A stretch of DNA of 64,000 bases from Bacillus sp. S3. Lineage in GTDB: Bacteria; Bacillota; Bacilli; Bacillales; Cytobacillaceae. The notes beneath the pieces are model-generated. The model saw only the letters and a list, made by a program, of their open reading frames with translations, had not been told where the DNA came from and did no database searches. Within the stretch, counting starts at the first letter, position 1. The number at the start of each line of letters is the position of its first letter. Below, piece after piece: positions 18,366-28,014 of this stretch. Location of the stretch: NCBI RefSeq assembly GCF_005154805.1, contig NZ_CP039727.1:3655501-3719500 (forward strand), written 5' to 3'. Both the position numbers and the translations under genes were made by a program.

Positions 18366-19684
18366 AAGGAAATCGTTACATTTTTCAGATATTTACATAA
18401 ATATGGTTTCGCTTCCGAAATAAAATAGAGTGAACCCGTCACTACTAACAAATCCTTGTCTCCCAGCGTTTTCATTTCTTCTAAAAGATAGGATTGCCAA
18501 TGATCGACTGCCAGTTTGTTGGACGATTGACTAAGGTTGAGCAATTGTTCCGCTTTCGCAGCACGTGGAAAATCAAAGCTGACAAAAGAAATTTGATTAG
18601 CAACATGATCAAGCTTGCCAATCATTTCATCCAGCTTTTTATCTGTTAATGCCGCAAATACAATATGGATATTCCGGTCATTGAAGCGGGTAGAAAGTTC
18701 ATGGACGAGCGTAGTTATGCCTTCTTCATTATGGGCACCGTCAATGATGACGAGCGGTCTTTCTGAAAGAACTTCAAATCTTCCAGGCCAATACGCCTGC
18801 ATTAATCCGCTTCGGATTCCTTGCTCCATGACGGTGAAAAGGCCCTTCCCATTTAAATATTGAACAGTCAGGATGGCTAGTGCCGCATTTTCCGTTTGAT
18901 GCTGGCCCATCATGCTAATCTCGAGATCCTTGAGAGTTTGCAGCGGGGCTGACAATGTGAATTGTTCTCCTCTTGTTAATGATTCGTGGTCACTAATCGA
19001 AAACTCCTGATTGATTCTAATGATTGGTGCTGATTTTTTTTCAGCCTGCTCTTCAATCACCCTTAGCGCACCTGATTGTTTGACCGCTGTAAAAACAGGT
19101 GTGCCATCTTTAATAATTCCGGCTTTTTCAAAGGCAATTTCCTCATACGTGTTTCCGAGGATATTCGTGTGGTCAAGGCCGATGTTGGTAATAATTGATG
19201 CTAGTGGTTGAATGATATTGGTGGAATCAAATCGCCCTCCCAGCCCAACTTCAAAAATAACCATATCTACCTTTTTTATCTTGGCAAAATAATAGAACGC
19301 CATCGCAGTTATGACCTCGAATTCGGTCGGTCCGCCAAGCTCTGTCATCTCTAGTTCATCTGCCAGTGGACGAATGACGTTTGCCAGCTGTACAAGTTCC
19401 TCATCGGTAATCGGTTTGCCATTGACACTAATTCGTTCGTTAAATTGTTCAATATATGGTGAGGTAAATGTACCAACTGTATAGCCACCCGTCTGGAGAA
19501 TCGCACGCAAAAAAGTGACGGTTGAACCTTTGCCATTAGTCCCGCCGATATGGACAGCCTTGATATTGTCTTCCGGAGAGCCGAGCTTGTCCATCATCCA
19601 TTCCATTCGTTTCAGACCAGGCTTAATCCCCAGTCGTAGTCTTCCATGGATCCAGTCTAGGGCTTCATTATATGTCGTAAACAA
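18362..19684 (-). CDS. folC: Folylpolyglutamate synthase / dihydrofolate synthase
   Basis: Adds glutamate to dihydropteroate and folates. The 440 residues begin MFTTYNEALDWIHGRLRLGIKPGL, a close family match, with the Mur-ligase P-loop GGTNGKGST near residue 48 and the conserved FEVGLGGRFDSTN segment. The start is TTG at 19684, preceded by AGGGGTG at 7 bases. In B. subtilis folC follows valS, as here. Its upstream region carries the 21-bp repeat array described separately. Confidence 0.96.
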   Translation of the reverse strand: MFTTYNEALDWIHGRLRLGIKPGLKRMEWMMDKLGSPEDNIKAVHIGGTNGKGSTVTFLRAILQTGGYTVGTFTSPYIEQFNERISVNGKPITDEELVQLANVIRPLADELEMTELGGPTEFEVITAMAFYYFAKIKKVDMVIFEVGLGGRFDSTNIIQPLASIITNIGLDHTNILGNTYEEIAFEKAGIIKDGTPVFTAVKQSGALRVIEEQAEKKSAPIIRINQEFSISDHESLTRGEQFTLSAPLQTLKDLEISMMGQHQTENAALAILTVQYLNGKGLFTVMEQGIRSGLMQAYWPGRFEVLSERPLVIIDGAHNEEGITTLVHELSTRFNDRNIHIVFAALTDKKLDEMIGKLDHVANQISFVSFDFPRAAKAEQLLNLSQSSNKLAVDHWQSYLLEEMKTLGDKDLLVVTGSLYFISEAKPYLCKYLKNVTISL

Positions 19685-19812
19685 TTCGCTGCACCCCTAT
19701 CTATATCATTTTATGATTCGCTGATAAAAGTAGAAAATTCGCTGATATAATTTATCATTCGCTGATATACCGTGTGAATTCGCTGATAAGCTACAAAAAT
19801 TCGCTGATAAAT
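19684..19812. repeat. 21-bp-spaced CGCTGAT array A (folC upstream)
   Basis: The motif ATTCGCTGATAA or a close variant occurs on the plus strand with starts at 19716, 19737, 19757, 19778 and 19799 (spacing 21, 20, 21, 21), plus a partial copy at 19684 spanning the folC start. Sequence between the motifs is not conserved. The core resembles arrays B and C (27896-28012, 43250-43330). Because the spacing includes 20 as well as 21, a protein-coding explanation is unlikely. Confidence 0.85.
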
Positions 19813-19863
19813 CTCATTTACACACAAAAATAGTTCGTTCGAACGCCATTTTGAATGTTTTTC

Positions 19864-19901
19864 ATAAAGATGAGACGAATTCTATGTTGAATTCGCCTCA
19901 C
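19864..19901 (-). terminator. Terminator-like hairpin after valS
   Basis: 13-bp stem (19889-19901 with 19870-19882, two G-U pairs) just after the valS stop. The following T-run on the minus strand is short (CTTTATG), so efficiency is doubtful and read-through into folC is possible. Confidence 0.5.
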
Positions 19902-19909
19902 CTTACTCA

Positions 19910-22552
19910 TTATCCTTTTAATTCTTTAATCCGTGCCTCCACGATCCCTCTTTTTTCAAGATAATCCTTTTCTTTAGCACGTTCTTCGGCAACGACACTT
20001 TCAGGTGCCTTTTTCATAAAGCCTTCATTGCTTAATTTCTTTTGAACTCTTTCAACTTCTTTATTTAATTTATCATATTCTTTTTCAAGGCGGGCAATTT
20101 CTTCATCGATATTGATCAAGCCTTCAAGCGGCAGGATGATTTCTAAGCCTGTTACTACGGCAGTCATTGCTTTTTCTGGTGCCTCGATGTCAACACCCAT
20201 TTGCAATTCTTCCGGATTACAGAAGCGTTCAATATAGCTGCGGTTATTCTCGATGGCTTTTAGAACCGTTTCATCCTTTGCCTTCACGAGCATTTTGATT
20301 TTCTTGCTCATTGGCGTGTTCACTTCAGCCCGAATATTCCGGACAGAACGTATCATTTCCATAAGCAGCTTCATTTCATGGGCTGCTTGCTCATCGGAAA
20401 GCTCTGGTTTCACCACTGGCCATGCTGCAGTTGTAATCGATTCTCCAGCATGCGGAAGGTTCTGCCAAATTTCCTCGGTAATGAACGGCATAAATGGATG
20501 CAATAAACGCATCGTGTTGTCTAACACATAGGCAAGAATCGAACGGGTCGTTTTCTTCGCTTCTTCGTCTTCCCCATATAATGGCAGCTTCGCCATTTCA
20601 ATATACCAGTCACAGAAGTCATCCCAGATAAAGTTGTATAGCGCACGGCCTACTTCACCGAATTCATAACGCTCAGACAGTCTTGTTACATGTTCAATGG
20701 TTTCATTTAAGCGGGTTAAGATCCACTTGTCGGCAACTGATTTGTCGCCGCTAAAATCAATTTCTTCATATGTTAAACCATCCATATTCATTAAGGCAAA
20801 GCGGGAGGCATTCCAAATTTTATTGGCGAAGTTCCAAGTGGACTCAACCTTTTCAAAACTAAAACGTAAATCCTGACCTGGCGAACTTCCTGTAGATAGG
20901 AAATATCTTAATGCATCGGCACCGTATTTCTCAATTACATCCATTGGATCCACACCGTTGCCAAGTGATTTACTCATCTTACGTCCTTGTTCATCACGAA
21001 CAAGACCATGAATCAGAACATCTTTAAACGGACGGTCGCCGGTAAACTCGATGCTTTGGAAAATCATTCGCGATACCCAGAAGAAGATAATGTCATAGCC
21101 GGTTACAAGCGCATCGGTTGGGAAGTAGCGTTTAAAATCAGCTGCTTCTTTGTTTGGCCAGCCCATTGTTGAGAACGGCCATAGCGCTGAGCTGAACCAA
21201 GTATCCAATACGTCATTATCCTGGTTCCAGTTCTCTTCATCTGCAGGTGCCTCAAGCCCAACATATACTTCACCTGTTTCCTTATGGTACCAAGCAGGAA
21301 TGCGGTGTCCCCACCAAAGCTGCCGGGAAATACACCAATCGCGGATATTCTCCATCCAGCGCAAGTATGTTTTTTCGAAACGATCGGGAACAAAGTTTAC
21401 TTTATTTTCTTTGTTTTGAAGAGCAATCGCTTCATCCGCAAGCGGCTGCATTTTTACAAACCATTGAGTGGAAAGGTATGGTTCCACAACAGCACCACTG
21501 CGTTCAGAGTGCCCGACGGAATGAAGATGATCTTCAATCTTGATGAGAACACCTAATTCTTTAAGGTCTTTGACGATTTGCTTGCGGCATTCAAAACGGT
21601 CTAAACCATTGTATTTTCCTGCCTTTTCATTCATCGAGCCGTCTTCATTCATAACGAGAACACGCTCTAGATTGTGTCGGTTGCCTACTTCAAAGTCGTT
21701 CGGGTCATGTGCCGGTGTAATTTTAACTACCCCAGAACCAAATTCCATATCCACATAATCATCACCGACGATTGGAATCTCACGGCCGACGATTGGCAGA
21801 ATAACGGTTTTCCCAATTAGGTGCTTGTAACGGTCGTCTTCCGGATGAACCGCAATAGCTGTATCCCCAAGCATGGTTTCCGGACGAGTCGTAGCAATTT
21901 CAATGTAGCCGGAACCGTCTGCTAACGGATACCTCATATGATAAAACGCACCTTGAACATCCTTGTAGATTACTTCAATGTCGGACAAGGCTGTTTTTGT
22001 GGATGGATCCCAGTTAATAATATATTCACCGCGGTAAATAAGGCCTTTTTTATAAAGAGTAACAAATACCTCCTTAACTGCGTCTGATAAACCTTCATCG
22101 AGGGTAAAGCGCTCACGGCTGTAGTCGAGTCCCAGGCCTAGCTTTGCCCACTGTTGGCGGATATGGCCGGCATATTCTTCCTTCCATTTCCAAGTTTCCT
22201 CAACGAATTTTTCCCGGCCTAAATCATAGCGGCTTTTTCCTTCGCTGCGAAGTTTTTCTTCCACCTTCGCCTGTGTAGCAATTCCAGCATGGTCCATTCC
22301 CGGTAACCAAAGAACATCATAGCCTTGCATCCGTTTCATTCGAGTAAGAATATCTTGTAAGGTTGTATCCCAGGCATGACCTAGATGTAGTTTCCCGGTA
22401 ACATTTGGCGGCGGGATAACGATTGTATAGGGCTGCTTCCCTTCGTCATCTTTCGCCTCGAAAAACTTGCCTTGTAACCACCAGTCATAACGCCCTTTCT
22501 CAATCGATTGCGGATCGTATTTAGTCGGCATCGTTAATTCCTTTGTTTCCAT
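19910..22552 (-). CDS. valS: Valyl-tRNA synthetase
   Basis: Class I synthetase charging tRNA-Val, 880 residues. HIGH motif as HLGHAWDTT near residue 50, KMSKS motif as [12 protein letters not shown] near residue 525, central CP1 editing domain and a C-terminal coiled-coil arm ([17 protein letters not shown]). The ATG at 22552 fits AGGAGG spacing better than the upstream TTG at 22558 and matches the family N-terminus [14 protein letters not shown]. Expression is controlled by the T-box leader upstream. Confidence 0.97.
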   Translation of the reverse strand: METKELTMPTKYDPQSIEKGRYDWWLQGKFFEAKDDEGKQPYTIVIPPPNVTGKLHLGHAWDTTLQDILTRMKRMQGYDVLWLPGMDHAGIATQAKVEEKLRSEGKSRYDLGREKFVEETWKWKEEYAGHIRQQWAKLGLGLDYSRERFTLDEGLSDAVKEVFVTLYKKGLIYRGEYIINWDPSTKTALSDIEVIYKDVQGAFYHMRYPLADGSGYIEIATTRPETMLGDTAIAVHPEDDRYKHLIGKTVILPIVGREIPIVGDDYVDMEFGSGVVKITPAHDPNDFEVGNRHNLERVLVMNEDGSMNEKAGKYNGLDRFECRKQIVKDLKELGVLIKIEDHLHSVGHSERSGAVVEPYLSTQWFVKMQPLADEAIALQNKENKVNFVPDRFEKTYLRWMENIRDWCISRQLWWGHRIPAWYHKETGEVYVGLEAPADEENWNQDNDVLDTWFSSALWPFSTMGWPNKEAADFKRYFPTDALVTGYDIIFFWVSRMIFQSIEFTGDRPFKDVLIHGLVRDEQGRKMSKSLGNGVDPMDVIEKYGADALRYFLSTGSSPGQDLRFSFEKVESTWNFANKIWNASRFALMNMDGLTYEEIDFSGDKSVADKWILTRLNETIEHVTRLSERYEFGEVGRALYNFIWDDFCDWYIEMAKLPLYGEDEEAKKTTRSILAYVLDNTMRLLHPFMPFITEEIWQNLPHAGESITTAAWPVVKPELSDEQAAHEMKLLMEMIRSVRNIRAEVNTPMSKKIKMLVKAKDETVLKAIENNRSYIERFCNPEELQMGVDIEAPEKAMTAVVTGLEIILPLEGLINIDEEIARLEKEYDKLNKEVERVQKKLSNEGFMKKAPESVVAEERAKEKDYLEKRGIVEARIKELKG

Positions 22553-22576
22553 TTCCAAATTCCTCCTTCAAAATAC

Positions 22577-22845
22577 AAAAAACCCCATTCGTCATAAAAG
22601 GACGAATGGAGTTTGCTTCGCGGTACCACCTTTTTTCCAATCAAAAAAATGATTGGCGCTTAACTTAGATAACGGATTTGATCCGTCCTCCACTAATGGG
22701 GCATATAAGCCTTTTCGCAGAAGAAGCTCTTGGGCGACCTTCGGATGTTCCTCTTAGGAAATCTTTCAGCTAGTGATTTCCCTCTCTTGAAGCAGGAGCG
22801 CATCGTACTCTTCCCTGTCTTTGCTTATGATTATTTATTATATTG
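22577..22845 (-). promoter_or_regulatory. T-box riboswitch leader of valS
   Basis: The T-box sequence AAGGTGGTACCGCG (complement around 22617-22630) precedes a strong terminator (stem 22601-22609 with 22585-22593, T-run 22577-22582). Uncharged tRNA-Val is expected to stabilise the antiterminator. A GTC triplet (complement 22736-22738) in the 3' arm of stem I, preceded by GAAG, is a plausible valine specifier codon; I assigned it by eye, not by folding. Confidence 0.9.
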
Positions 22846-22847
22846 TT

Positions 22848-22877
22848 ATACTACCCAAAAAAGGGGATAGACGTCAA
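22848..22877 (-). promoter_or_regulatory. SigA-type promoter for valS T-box leader
   Basis: Minus-strand TTGACG (22872-22877) and TAGTAT (22848-22853), spacing 18 bp, directly upstream of the T-box leader. Confidence 0.65.
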
Positions 22878-22988
22878 TCAGGATGGCCAAAATTTTTATA
22901 TTTTATACGATATGTCTGATTTCCGGAAACAAACTGGGTATTTATTAATATATATAGATAAATAGTTATTTCATTAGGGGGGGTTTCA

Positions 22989-23183
22989 GTGGGGAGAAAT
23001 AATTTTCATAAATACAAACACCGTCCCTGGTTTCGAACGTTTCGCAGATTTTGCGGACAATTAATTGTTCCATTTGTTATTTTTCAGTTCATTCGAACGA
23101 TTTTTCTGCCGACTGTCTTTGATGTTTTATTGTTAACATGCTTTATCTTTATCGCTATTTCTATTTACTTTGACATTATTTAA
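22989..23183 (+). CDS. Small membrane protein, unknown
   Basis: A 64-residue ORF on the plus strand, divergent from valS. GTG start preceded by AGGGGGGG at 5-6 bases. The product has a basic, aromatic N-terminus (GRNNFHKYKHRPWFRTFRRF) and two hydrophobic segments (about 24-40 and 43-63). It is followed immediately by a strong plus-strand terminator, which supports it being a transcribed gene rather than chance. No family recognised; ysxE and spoVID nearby make a sporulation link possible but unproven. Confidence 0.6.
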   Translation: MGRNNFHKYKHRPWFRTFRRFCGQLIVPFVIFQFIRTIFLPTVFDVLLLTCFIFIAISIYFDII

Positions 23184-23229
23184 GGAGCCCAAGTTGCAGA
23201 CATCTACTGCGGCTGGGCTCCTTCTTTTG
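23183..23229 (+). terminator. Terminator after the small membrane ORF
   Basis: AAGGAGCCCA and its complement TGGGCTCCTT flank an inner stem (GTTGCAG / CTGCGGC), followed by CTTTT on the plus strand. It overlaps the last codons of the convergent ysxE gene. Confidence 0.75.
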
Positions 23230-24241
23230 CCTGCTTTTGCTGATTTTCGATTTCTGACATTCGCATCACGACATATTCGGAGTTTTTCAAATGCCAATAC
23301 CGATGCTGCAGCTGGCGGACAAATTTCATTTCATCCCTCGGCGGCTGCTTACGGTAATAGCTTTCAGCGACTTGCATAATCGGGATTGGCAAGGCTAAAT
23401 AGCTGTAAAATAATAATTTTTCATCCTCTTTAAACGGAAAATACTTAAAATAATGATAAACCCAGTCAAGCGTCGAATCATTCCGTTTGGGATTGGTATT
23501 TAAGGCTCGTGATAGGTACGGCAGAAGATCATGGATCGGAGAACCGTAACGGGCGTTTTCAAAATTAATGAAAAAACCATACCCCCGGTCATCGTAAAGA
23601 AAATGCTCTGATGACAATTTCCCGTGAGTAATCACCATGCGGGCCTTGTCATTTTCTTTTGTGTTCTCGTACCATTCTTCAAATTTTGTTTTTGAAAATC
23701 GCAGCGCCTGGCTTATTTCGTTATAGTACAAGCAATATAATAATTGGAATGGTGACATATAGGTCTTTTTTTCACATTGATCGATAAAGCCATCAAGGAA
23801 TTCCTGATGTTTTTCGAGCTGTTGAATCGTCTTTTCGTAATGGTCCGTTCGTTCTTCTTTGCTGACTGTGATTTCTTTGGCAGACAGCGTATGGAGCCTT
23901 GCTAACTCCCGAAAAAGCTGATGGCTTTTTTGCTCCCGGTCTTCCTTTTGGTCGTTAGGCATCCATGGCATGAGATAGTATAGGTTATTCTCATGTAAGA
24001 CGGCATACCTGCCATCCATGGTCGGATAAATCGGCACGATGCGGTTAAAGCCTTTTTGATAAAGCAGGTGAACATGGCGGATGAAATCCGTCCCAATAGT
24101 GGGCGGGATTTTTTTCAAAGCAAAGGTTCCTTTGTTTGAATAAATCTTTTGAACAATGCCGTAATCCTCAATAAAATAGGGCTCGACAAGATAATTTTGT
24201 AAAATAGGTGTAATGGATTCTAGTCGATTCGAGTCACTCAT
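23204..24241 (-). CDS. ysxE: YsxE, CotS-family spore coat-associated protein
   Basis: 345-residue protein of the CotS/aminoglycoside-phosphotransferase-like kinase fold. Visible features are a brace-like VITHGKLSSEHFLYD segment (kinase catalytic loop region) and GFFINFENARYGSPIHDL (metal-binding Asp replaced by Asn), suggesting weak or no kinase activity. In Bacillus ysxE follows spoVID and is expressed in the mother cell, with the product in the spore coat. The ribosome site is weak (GGAAAGCGAG). Assignment is by synteny plus fold. Confidence 0.85.
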   Translation of the reverse strand: MSDSNRLESITPILQNYLVEPYFIEDYGIVQKIYSNKGTFALKKIPPTIGTDFIRHVHLLYQKGFNRIVPIYPTMDGRYAVLHENNLYYLMPWMPNDQKEDREQKSHQLFRELARLHTLSAKEITVSKEERTDHYEKTIQQLEKHQEFLDGFIDQCEKKTYMSPFQLLYCLYYNEISQALRFSKTKFEEWYENTKENDKARMVITHGKLSSEHFLYDDRGYGFFINFENARYGSPIHDLLPYLSRALNTNPKRNDSTLDWVYHYFKYFPFKEDEKLLFYSYLALPIPIMQVAESYYRKQPPRDEMKFVRQLQHRYWHLKNSEYVVMRMSEIENQQKQAKEGAQPQ

Positions 24242-24331
24242 GTGATTTCAACTCGCTTTCCAAGCAGAGGGGTGTTCTTTTAAAAGAAGCTGAGCAGGTT
24301 AAAAAAACCCGCTCATCCTTTTGGTTCTTGA

Positions 24332-25420
24332 TTATTTTTTCGCAAGTGCACCGGGAATATATAATACCTGCCCCTCGAAAACATCTTGATTCAGTTCCAG
24401 ATTGTTGACACGGAGAAGATTTTGGACCGATACATCATACCGGTCTGCCAGACTATCAACTGTATCACCCTTTTGCACGATGCAAACCTTTAATTTAGTT
24501 TGGCCGGTACTTTCATCCTTTCGCGCAAAAAACTCTGTCAATGTCATCGACTTCTTTTTCCCGGTCAGCTTTTTCTTTACCTTTTTGACTATATCATCAG
24601 ATGAAGATGAAGATGAACTTTCCTCTATTGTTACATCTTCTTCAAAATGTGTATTTTGTACTTCCTCCACAACCACTACTTCTTCTTCAAACTCGACATG
24701 TTTATGCCCTTCACTTCTAGTTTCCTGGTAGTTCCATACCGGTTCGTAGTCTTCCTCTTCATCCAACTCAACTTGCGGCTGGTAATTAAAGGTCGGGAAT
24801 TTCGGCAATACCTCAACAGGTTCTTCCTCGTGCTGTTTCTTTGCTTCGGCCTCAAATAGGAAGTTATCTTTATAGCCGCTTTGAACAGCAGGCTGTTCGA
24901 CCTCTACTTCCTCCTCGTACGTTGCTGGTTCGGCACGATGCAGCACCTCATATTCTTGTTCTTCTTCCTCTTGCTGCTGCTCCACTTCATTTCCGTATAA
25001 CCCGCTGATTGTCAGCTCGGCCGACAGCTTCAAACAGCTGCGTTCTGGCAGAGAATAATCGAATGATTCTACGAGGACGTCGATATCATAAATGCTTTGA
25101 ATCCGATTATTCGGAATCGTAATATCAACGGGGAATCGATGTGAAAATTCACAGCTTCCATCTTCCTCGCGTTCCGCCACCCTCTCAACAAATTTCTGAG
25201 AGGCAAGCCCTTCCTCTTCGCTTCCAACATTAGCTTCGTAACTTTTATATTCGCCGGTGAGTTCCAACGAACCACGTATGGTTACGTACTGATCGTTTTC
25301 TTGGATGGTGATGTCCGGGTCTAGTGAAATCGAGATAAGCTCTTCGACTTCCTGTCCTTTTCTAAACCACAGCGACTCCTCCAAAGAAAATCGCAGGCAC
25401 GATTGATTCTCCTGGGACAA
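24332..25420 (-). CDS. spoVID: SpoVID, spore coat encasement protein
   Basis: Organises coat encasement around the forespore; its C-terminal LysM binds peptidoglycan and lipid II. From TTG at 25420 the product is 362 residues: a conserved N-terminal domain (LSQENQSCLRFSLEESLWF ... SISLDPDI ... SLELTGEY), a long acidic, Glu-rich low-complexity centre (about 150-290) and a C-terminal LysM domain (about 310-358, VQKGDTVDSLADRYDVSVQN). TTG is preferred because AAAGGAGG lies 7 bases upstream; the ATG nine codons earlier has no such site. A sigma-E-like promoter precedes it. Confidence 0.94.
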   Translation of the reverse strand: MSQENQSCLRFSLEESLWFRKGQEVEELISISLDPDITIQENDQYVTIRGSLELTGEYKSYEANVGSEEEGLASQKFVERVAEREEDGSCEFSHRFPVDITIPNNRIQSIYDIDVLVESFDYSLPERSCLKLSAELTISGLYGNEVEQQQEEEEQEYEVLHRAEPATYEEEVEVEQPAVQSGYKDNFLFEAEAKKQHEEEPVEVLPKFPTFNYQPQVELDEEEDYEPVWNYQETRSEGHKHVEFEEEVVVVEEVQNTHFEEDVTIEESSSSSSSDDIVKKVKKKLTGKKKSMTLTEFFARKDESTGQTKLKVCIVQKGDTVDSLADRYDVSVQNLLRVNNLELNQDVFEGQVLYIPGALAKK

Positions 25421-25469
25421 AGCGACTCCTCCTTTCGTATCCTCCACGCAAAATCACTATGTCACTTAC

Positions 25470-25498
25470 ACTTTATGAAGCAAGGTTTTTAAATATGA
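25470..25498 (-). promoter_or_regulatory. Sigma-E-type promoter for spoVID
   Basis: Minus-strand TCATATT (25492-25498) and CATAAAGT (25470-25477) with 14-bp spacing, a close match to the sigma-E consensus KMATATT / CATACAHT. B. subtilis spoVID is sigma-E dependent, so this fits. Confidence 0.7.
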
Positions 25499-25530
25499 TA
25501 AAAAACACCCACTTAATCAAAGTGGGTGTT
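25499..25530 (-). terminator. Terminator of the hem operon (after hemL)
   Basis: Perfect 11-bp stem (25520-25530 with 25504-25514) and T6 on the minus strand. Its downstream edge abuts the spoVID promoter. Confidence 0.9.
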
Positions 25531-25539
25531 AAGAAATCT

Positions 25540-26826
25540 TTATTTAAGTTTTGAAAAAGCAACTTCTGCTGCTTGAATGGTCTTTTGAATATCCTCATCT
25601 GAATGCTCGGTGGATAAGAATAATCCTTCAAATTGGGAAGGCGGGAGGAATACCCCTTGATTCGCCATTTCACGGTAATAGGCTGCAAAGAAGTCCAAAT
25701 TAGAAGACTTTGCTTTTTCATAGTTAATGACCGCTTCATTGGTAAAGAAGAAACCGATCATCGAACCAGCGCGGTTAAATGTAATAGGAATATCATATTT
25801 TTTAGCAGCTGCCTCAAACCCTTTTTGAAGCATGTCGCCTTTACGGATAAATTCCTGGTAGTGCTCTGGCGTTAACTGGCTTAGAGTCTCAAGCCCGGCT
25901 GTCATGGCAAGCGGGTTACCTGACAGCGTGCCCGCTTGATAAATTGGGCCGCTTGGAGCGATTTGCTGCATGATTTCTGCCTTCCCGCCGTAAGCGCCAA
26001 CAGGAAGCCCTCCGCCGATTACTTTACCTAAACAGGTAATATCAGGTGTAATATTGAAATAGCCTTGTGCACAATTATAACCAACACGGAACCCGGTCAT
26101 GACTTCATCAAAAATGAGCAAGGAGCCGTTTGCAGTAGTGATTTCACGAAGTCCTTCCAGGAACCCTGGAAGCGGCGGAACAAGCCCCATATTACCTGCA
26201 ACAGGTTCAACAATGATACAGGCAATATCTTCGCCAAATTGTTCAAACGCATATTTGACACTTTCAAGATCATTGTAAGGGACGGTGATGGTATTGGATG
26301 CGATTCCTTCCGGTACACCAGGACTGTCAGGTAAGCCAAGTGTCGCCACACCTGAACCCGCTTTGATCAATAACGAATCCCCATGTCCATGGTAGCAGCC
26401 TTCGAACTTCAAAATCTTGTTCCGACCTGTATAGCCGCGTGCTAACCGCAGTGCGCTCATCGTAGCTTCCGTGCCCGAGTTAACCATCCGCACCACTTCA
26501 ATTGATGGGACACGCTCAATCACAAGCTGAGCTAATTTGTTTTCCAATAATGTTGGGGCACCAAAGCTTGTACCATGTTCAGCTGTTTTTTTCAACGCTT
26601 CAACAACTTGGTCATTGGAGTGTCCAAGGATGAGCGGACCCCAAGAAAGGACGTAATCAATATATTCATTGCCATCGATATCGTAAATTTTTGACCCTTT
26701 GCCTCTTTCCATAAAAATAGGACTCATATTTACGGATTTAAAGGCGCGCACCGGGCTGTTTACACCGCCGGGCATAAGGTTTTGGGCTTCTTTAAATGCT
26801 TCAATCGATTTTGTATACGAACGCAT
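25540..26826 (-). CDS. hemL: Glutamate-1-semialdehyde 2,1-aminomutase
   Basis: PLP enzyme converting glutamate-1-semialdehyde to 5-aminolevulinate, second step of the C5 haem pathway. From ATG at 26826 (AGAGGG 6 bases upstream) the protein is 428 residues: [29 protein letters not shown]. The PLP lysine is in [18 protein letters not shown] (near residue 267) and [18 protein letters not shown] marks the class III aminotransferase fold. It is the last gene of the hem cluster. Confidence 0.97.
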   Translation of the reverse strand: MRSYTKSIEAFKEAQNLMPGGVNSPVRAFKSVNMSPIFMERGKGSKIYDIDGNEYIDYVLSWGPLILGHSNDQVVEALKKTAEHGTSFGAPTLLENKLAQLVIERVPSIEVVRMVNSGTEATMSALRLARGYTGRNKILKFEGCYHGHGDSLLIKAGSGVATLGLPDSPGVPEGIASNTITVPYNDLESVKYAFEQFGEDIACIIVEPVAGNMGLVPPLPGFLEGLREITTANGSLLIFDEVMTGFRVGYNCAQGYFNITPDITCLGKVIGGGLPVGAYGGKAEIMQQIAPSGPIYQAGTLSGNPLAMTAGLETLSQLTPEHYQEFIRKGDMLQKGFEAAAKKYDIPITFNRAGSMIGFFFTNEAVINYEKAKSSNLDFFAAYYREMANQGVFLPPSQFEGLFLSTEHSDEDIQKTIQAAEVAFSKLK

Positions 26827-26850
26827 TCTGTTCCCTCTTTTCACTAATAA

Positions 26851-27831
26851 TTATTGGTTTTCCTTTAACCAGCGAGCAGCATCTTTGGCATGGTATGTAA
26901 TAATTAAATCCGCACCAGCACGCTTCATACCCACTAGCATTTCAAGGACCGTATTTTTCTCATCAACCCAGCCGTTCTGAGCTGCAGCTTTAATCATCGC
27001 ATATTCACCGCTTACGTTGTAAATAACTACAGGTAAATTAAAGTTATTTTTTATATCACGGACAATATCCAGATATGGCAAGCCAGGCTTCACGATTAAA
27101 AAGTCAGCGCCCTCTTGAACATCTGATTCTGCTTCTCTGAATGCTTCCATGCGGTTTGCGGGATCCATTTGATAGGTTTTCCGATCGCCAAATTGCGGCG
27201 CTCCTTCAGCAGCCTCGCGGAATGGTCCGTAAAAAGCAGATGCATATTTAACAGCGTATGACATGATTGGGATTTCTGTAAAACCGGCTTCATCCAAACC
27301 GGCACGAATAGCTGCTACAAATCCGTCCATCATGTTGGATGGAGCAATAATGTCTGCACCCGCTTTCGCTTGTGCCACAGCCGTTTTTACAAGCAATTCC
27401 AGTGACTCATCGTTCAGGATTTTCTCCCCTTCGACAACGCCGCAATGCCCATGATCTGTATATTCGCACAGGCATGTGTCAGCAACAATAATCATATCCG
27501 GGTAGTGTTCTTTAATATAACGAGTTGCTACTTGGACAATCCCATGGTCGTGATATGCTTGCTCGCCGCAGGCATCCTTCGTTTTTGGAATCCCGAATAG
27601 CAAGACAGATTTAATCCCGTGTGCAACAATATCATCCATTTCTGCCTTAAGATTGTCCATCGATACTTGGAAAACTCCAGGCATGGAGGATACTTCATTA
27701 CGGATATTTTCCCCTTCATAAATAAACAACGGATAAATAAAGTCCTCAGGTCTTAAGTGATTTTCTCTTACAAGTGCGCGCATATTGGCACTTGAACGTA
27801 AACGGCGATGACGTGAAAATTGTAATTCCAT
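26851..27831 (-). CDS. hemB: Delta-aminolevulinic acid dehydratase
   Basis: Condenses two 5-aminolevulinates into porphobilinogen. 326 residues, with Schiff-base lysines in the segments [15 protein letters not shown] and [26 protein letters not shown] supplies the three cysteines of a catalytic zinc site, as in the B. subtilis enzyme. It lies 25 bp ahead of hemL and is separated from hemD by the repeat-filled gap 27832-28014. Confidence 0.97.
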   Translation of the reverse strand: MELQFSRHRRLRSSANMRALVRENHLRPEDFIYPLFIYEGENIRNEVSSMPGVFQVSMDNLKAEMDDIVAHGIKSVLLFGIPKTKDACGEQAYHDHGIVQVATRYIKEHYPDMIIVADTCLCEYTDHGHCGVVEGEKILNDESLELLVKTAVAQAKAGADIIAPSNMMDGFVAAIRAGLDEAGFTEIPIMSYAVKYASAFYGPFREAAEGAPQFGDRKTYQMDPANRMEAFREAESDVQEGADFLIVKPGLPYLDIVRDIKNNFNLPVVIYNVSGEYAMIKAAAQNGWVDEKNTVLEMLVGMKRAGADLIITYHAKDAARWLKENQ

Positions 27832-27895
27832 CCTATGTACCCCCTAATGATAATCTAAAAAAATGCATTGTTAATTTTACTGGAAGCTTGTTGCT

Positions 27896-28012
27896 AATTG
27901 GCGGATAACGTTTTTCAATCAGCGATTATTCCATGTCAATCAGCGGATAATCCCTTTCAATCAGCGATACACCATGTCAATCAGCGGATAACCTATTTCT
28001 ATCAGCAATTAC
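27896..28012. repeat. 21-bp-spaced CGCTGAT array B (hemD-hemB gap)
   Basis: Six units with the consensus CAATCAGCGGATAA or CAATCAGCGATT on the plus strand. AATCAGCG-equivalent starts at 27896, 27917, 27938, 27959, 27979 and 28000 (spacing 21, 21, 21, 20, 21). On the minus strand the units read TTATCCGCTGATTG, the same as array C. The array fills nearly the whole gap inside the hem operon. Confidence 0.88.
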
Positions 28013-28014
28013 AA

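Noticed and set aside
21103..21758. Several overlapping ORFs of 70-98 codons inside valS
   Set aside because: Valid valS coding sequence covers the region; the others lack ribosome sites and family features.
19684..28012. Regularly spaced repeats as CRISPR arrays
   Set aside because: Units are about 12-14 bp with 7-9 bp gaps, far below CRISPR repeat and spacer sizes, and no cas genes are nearby.
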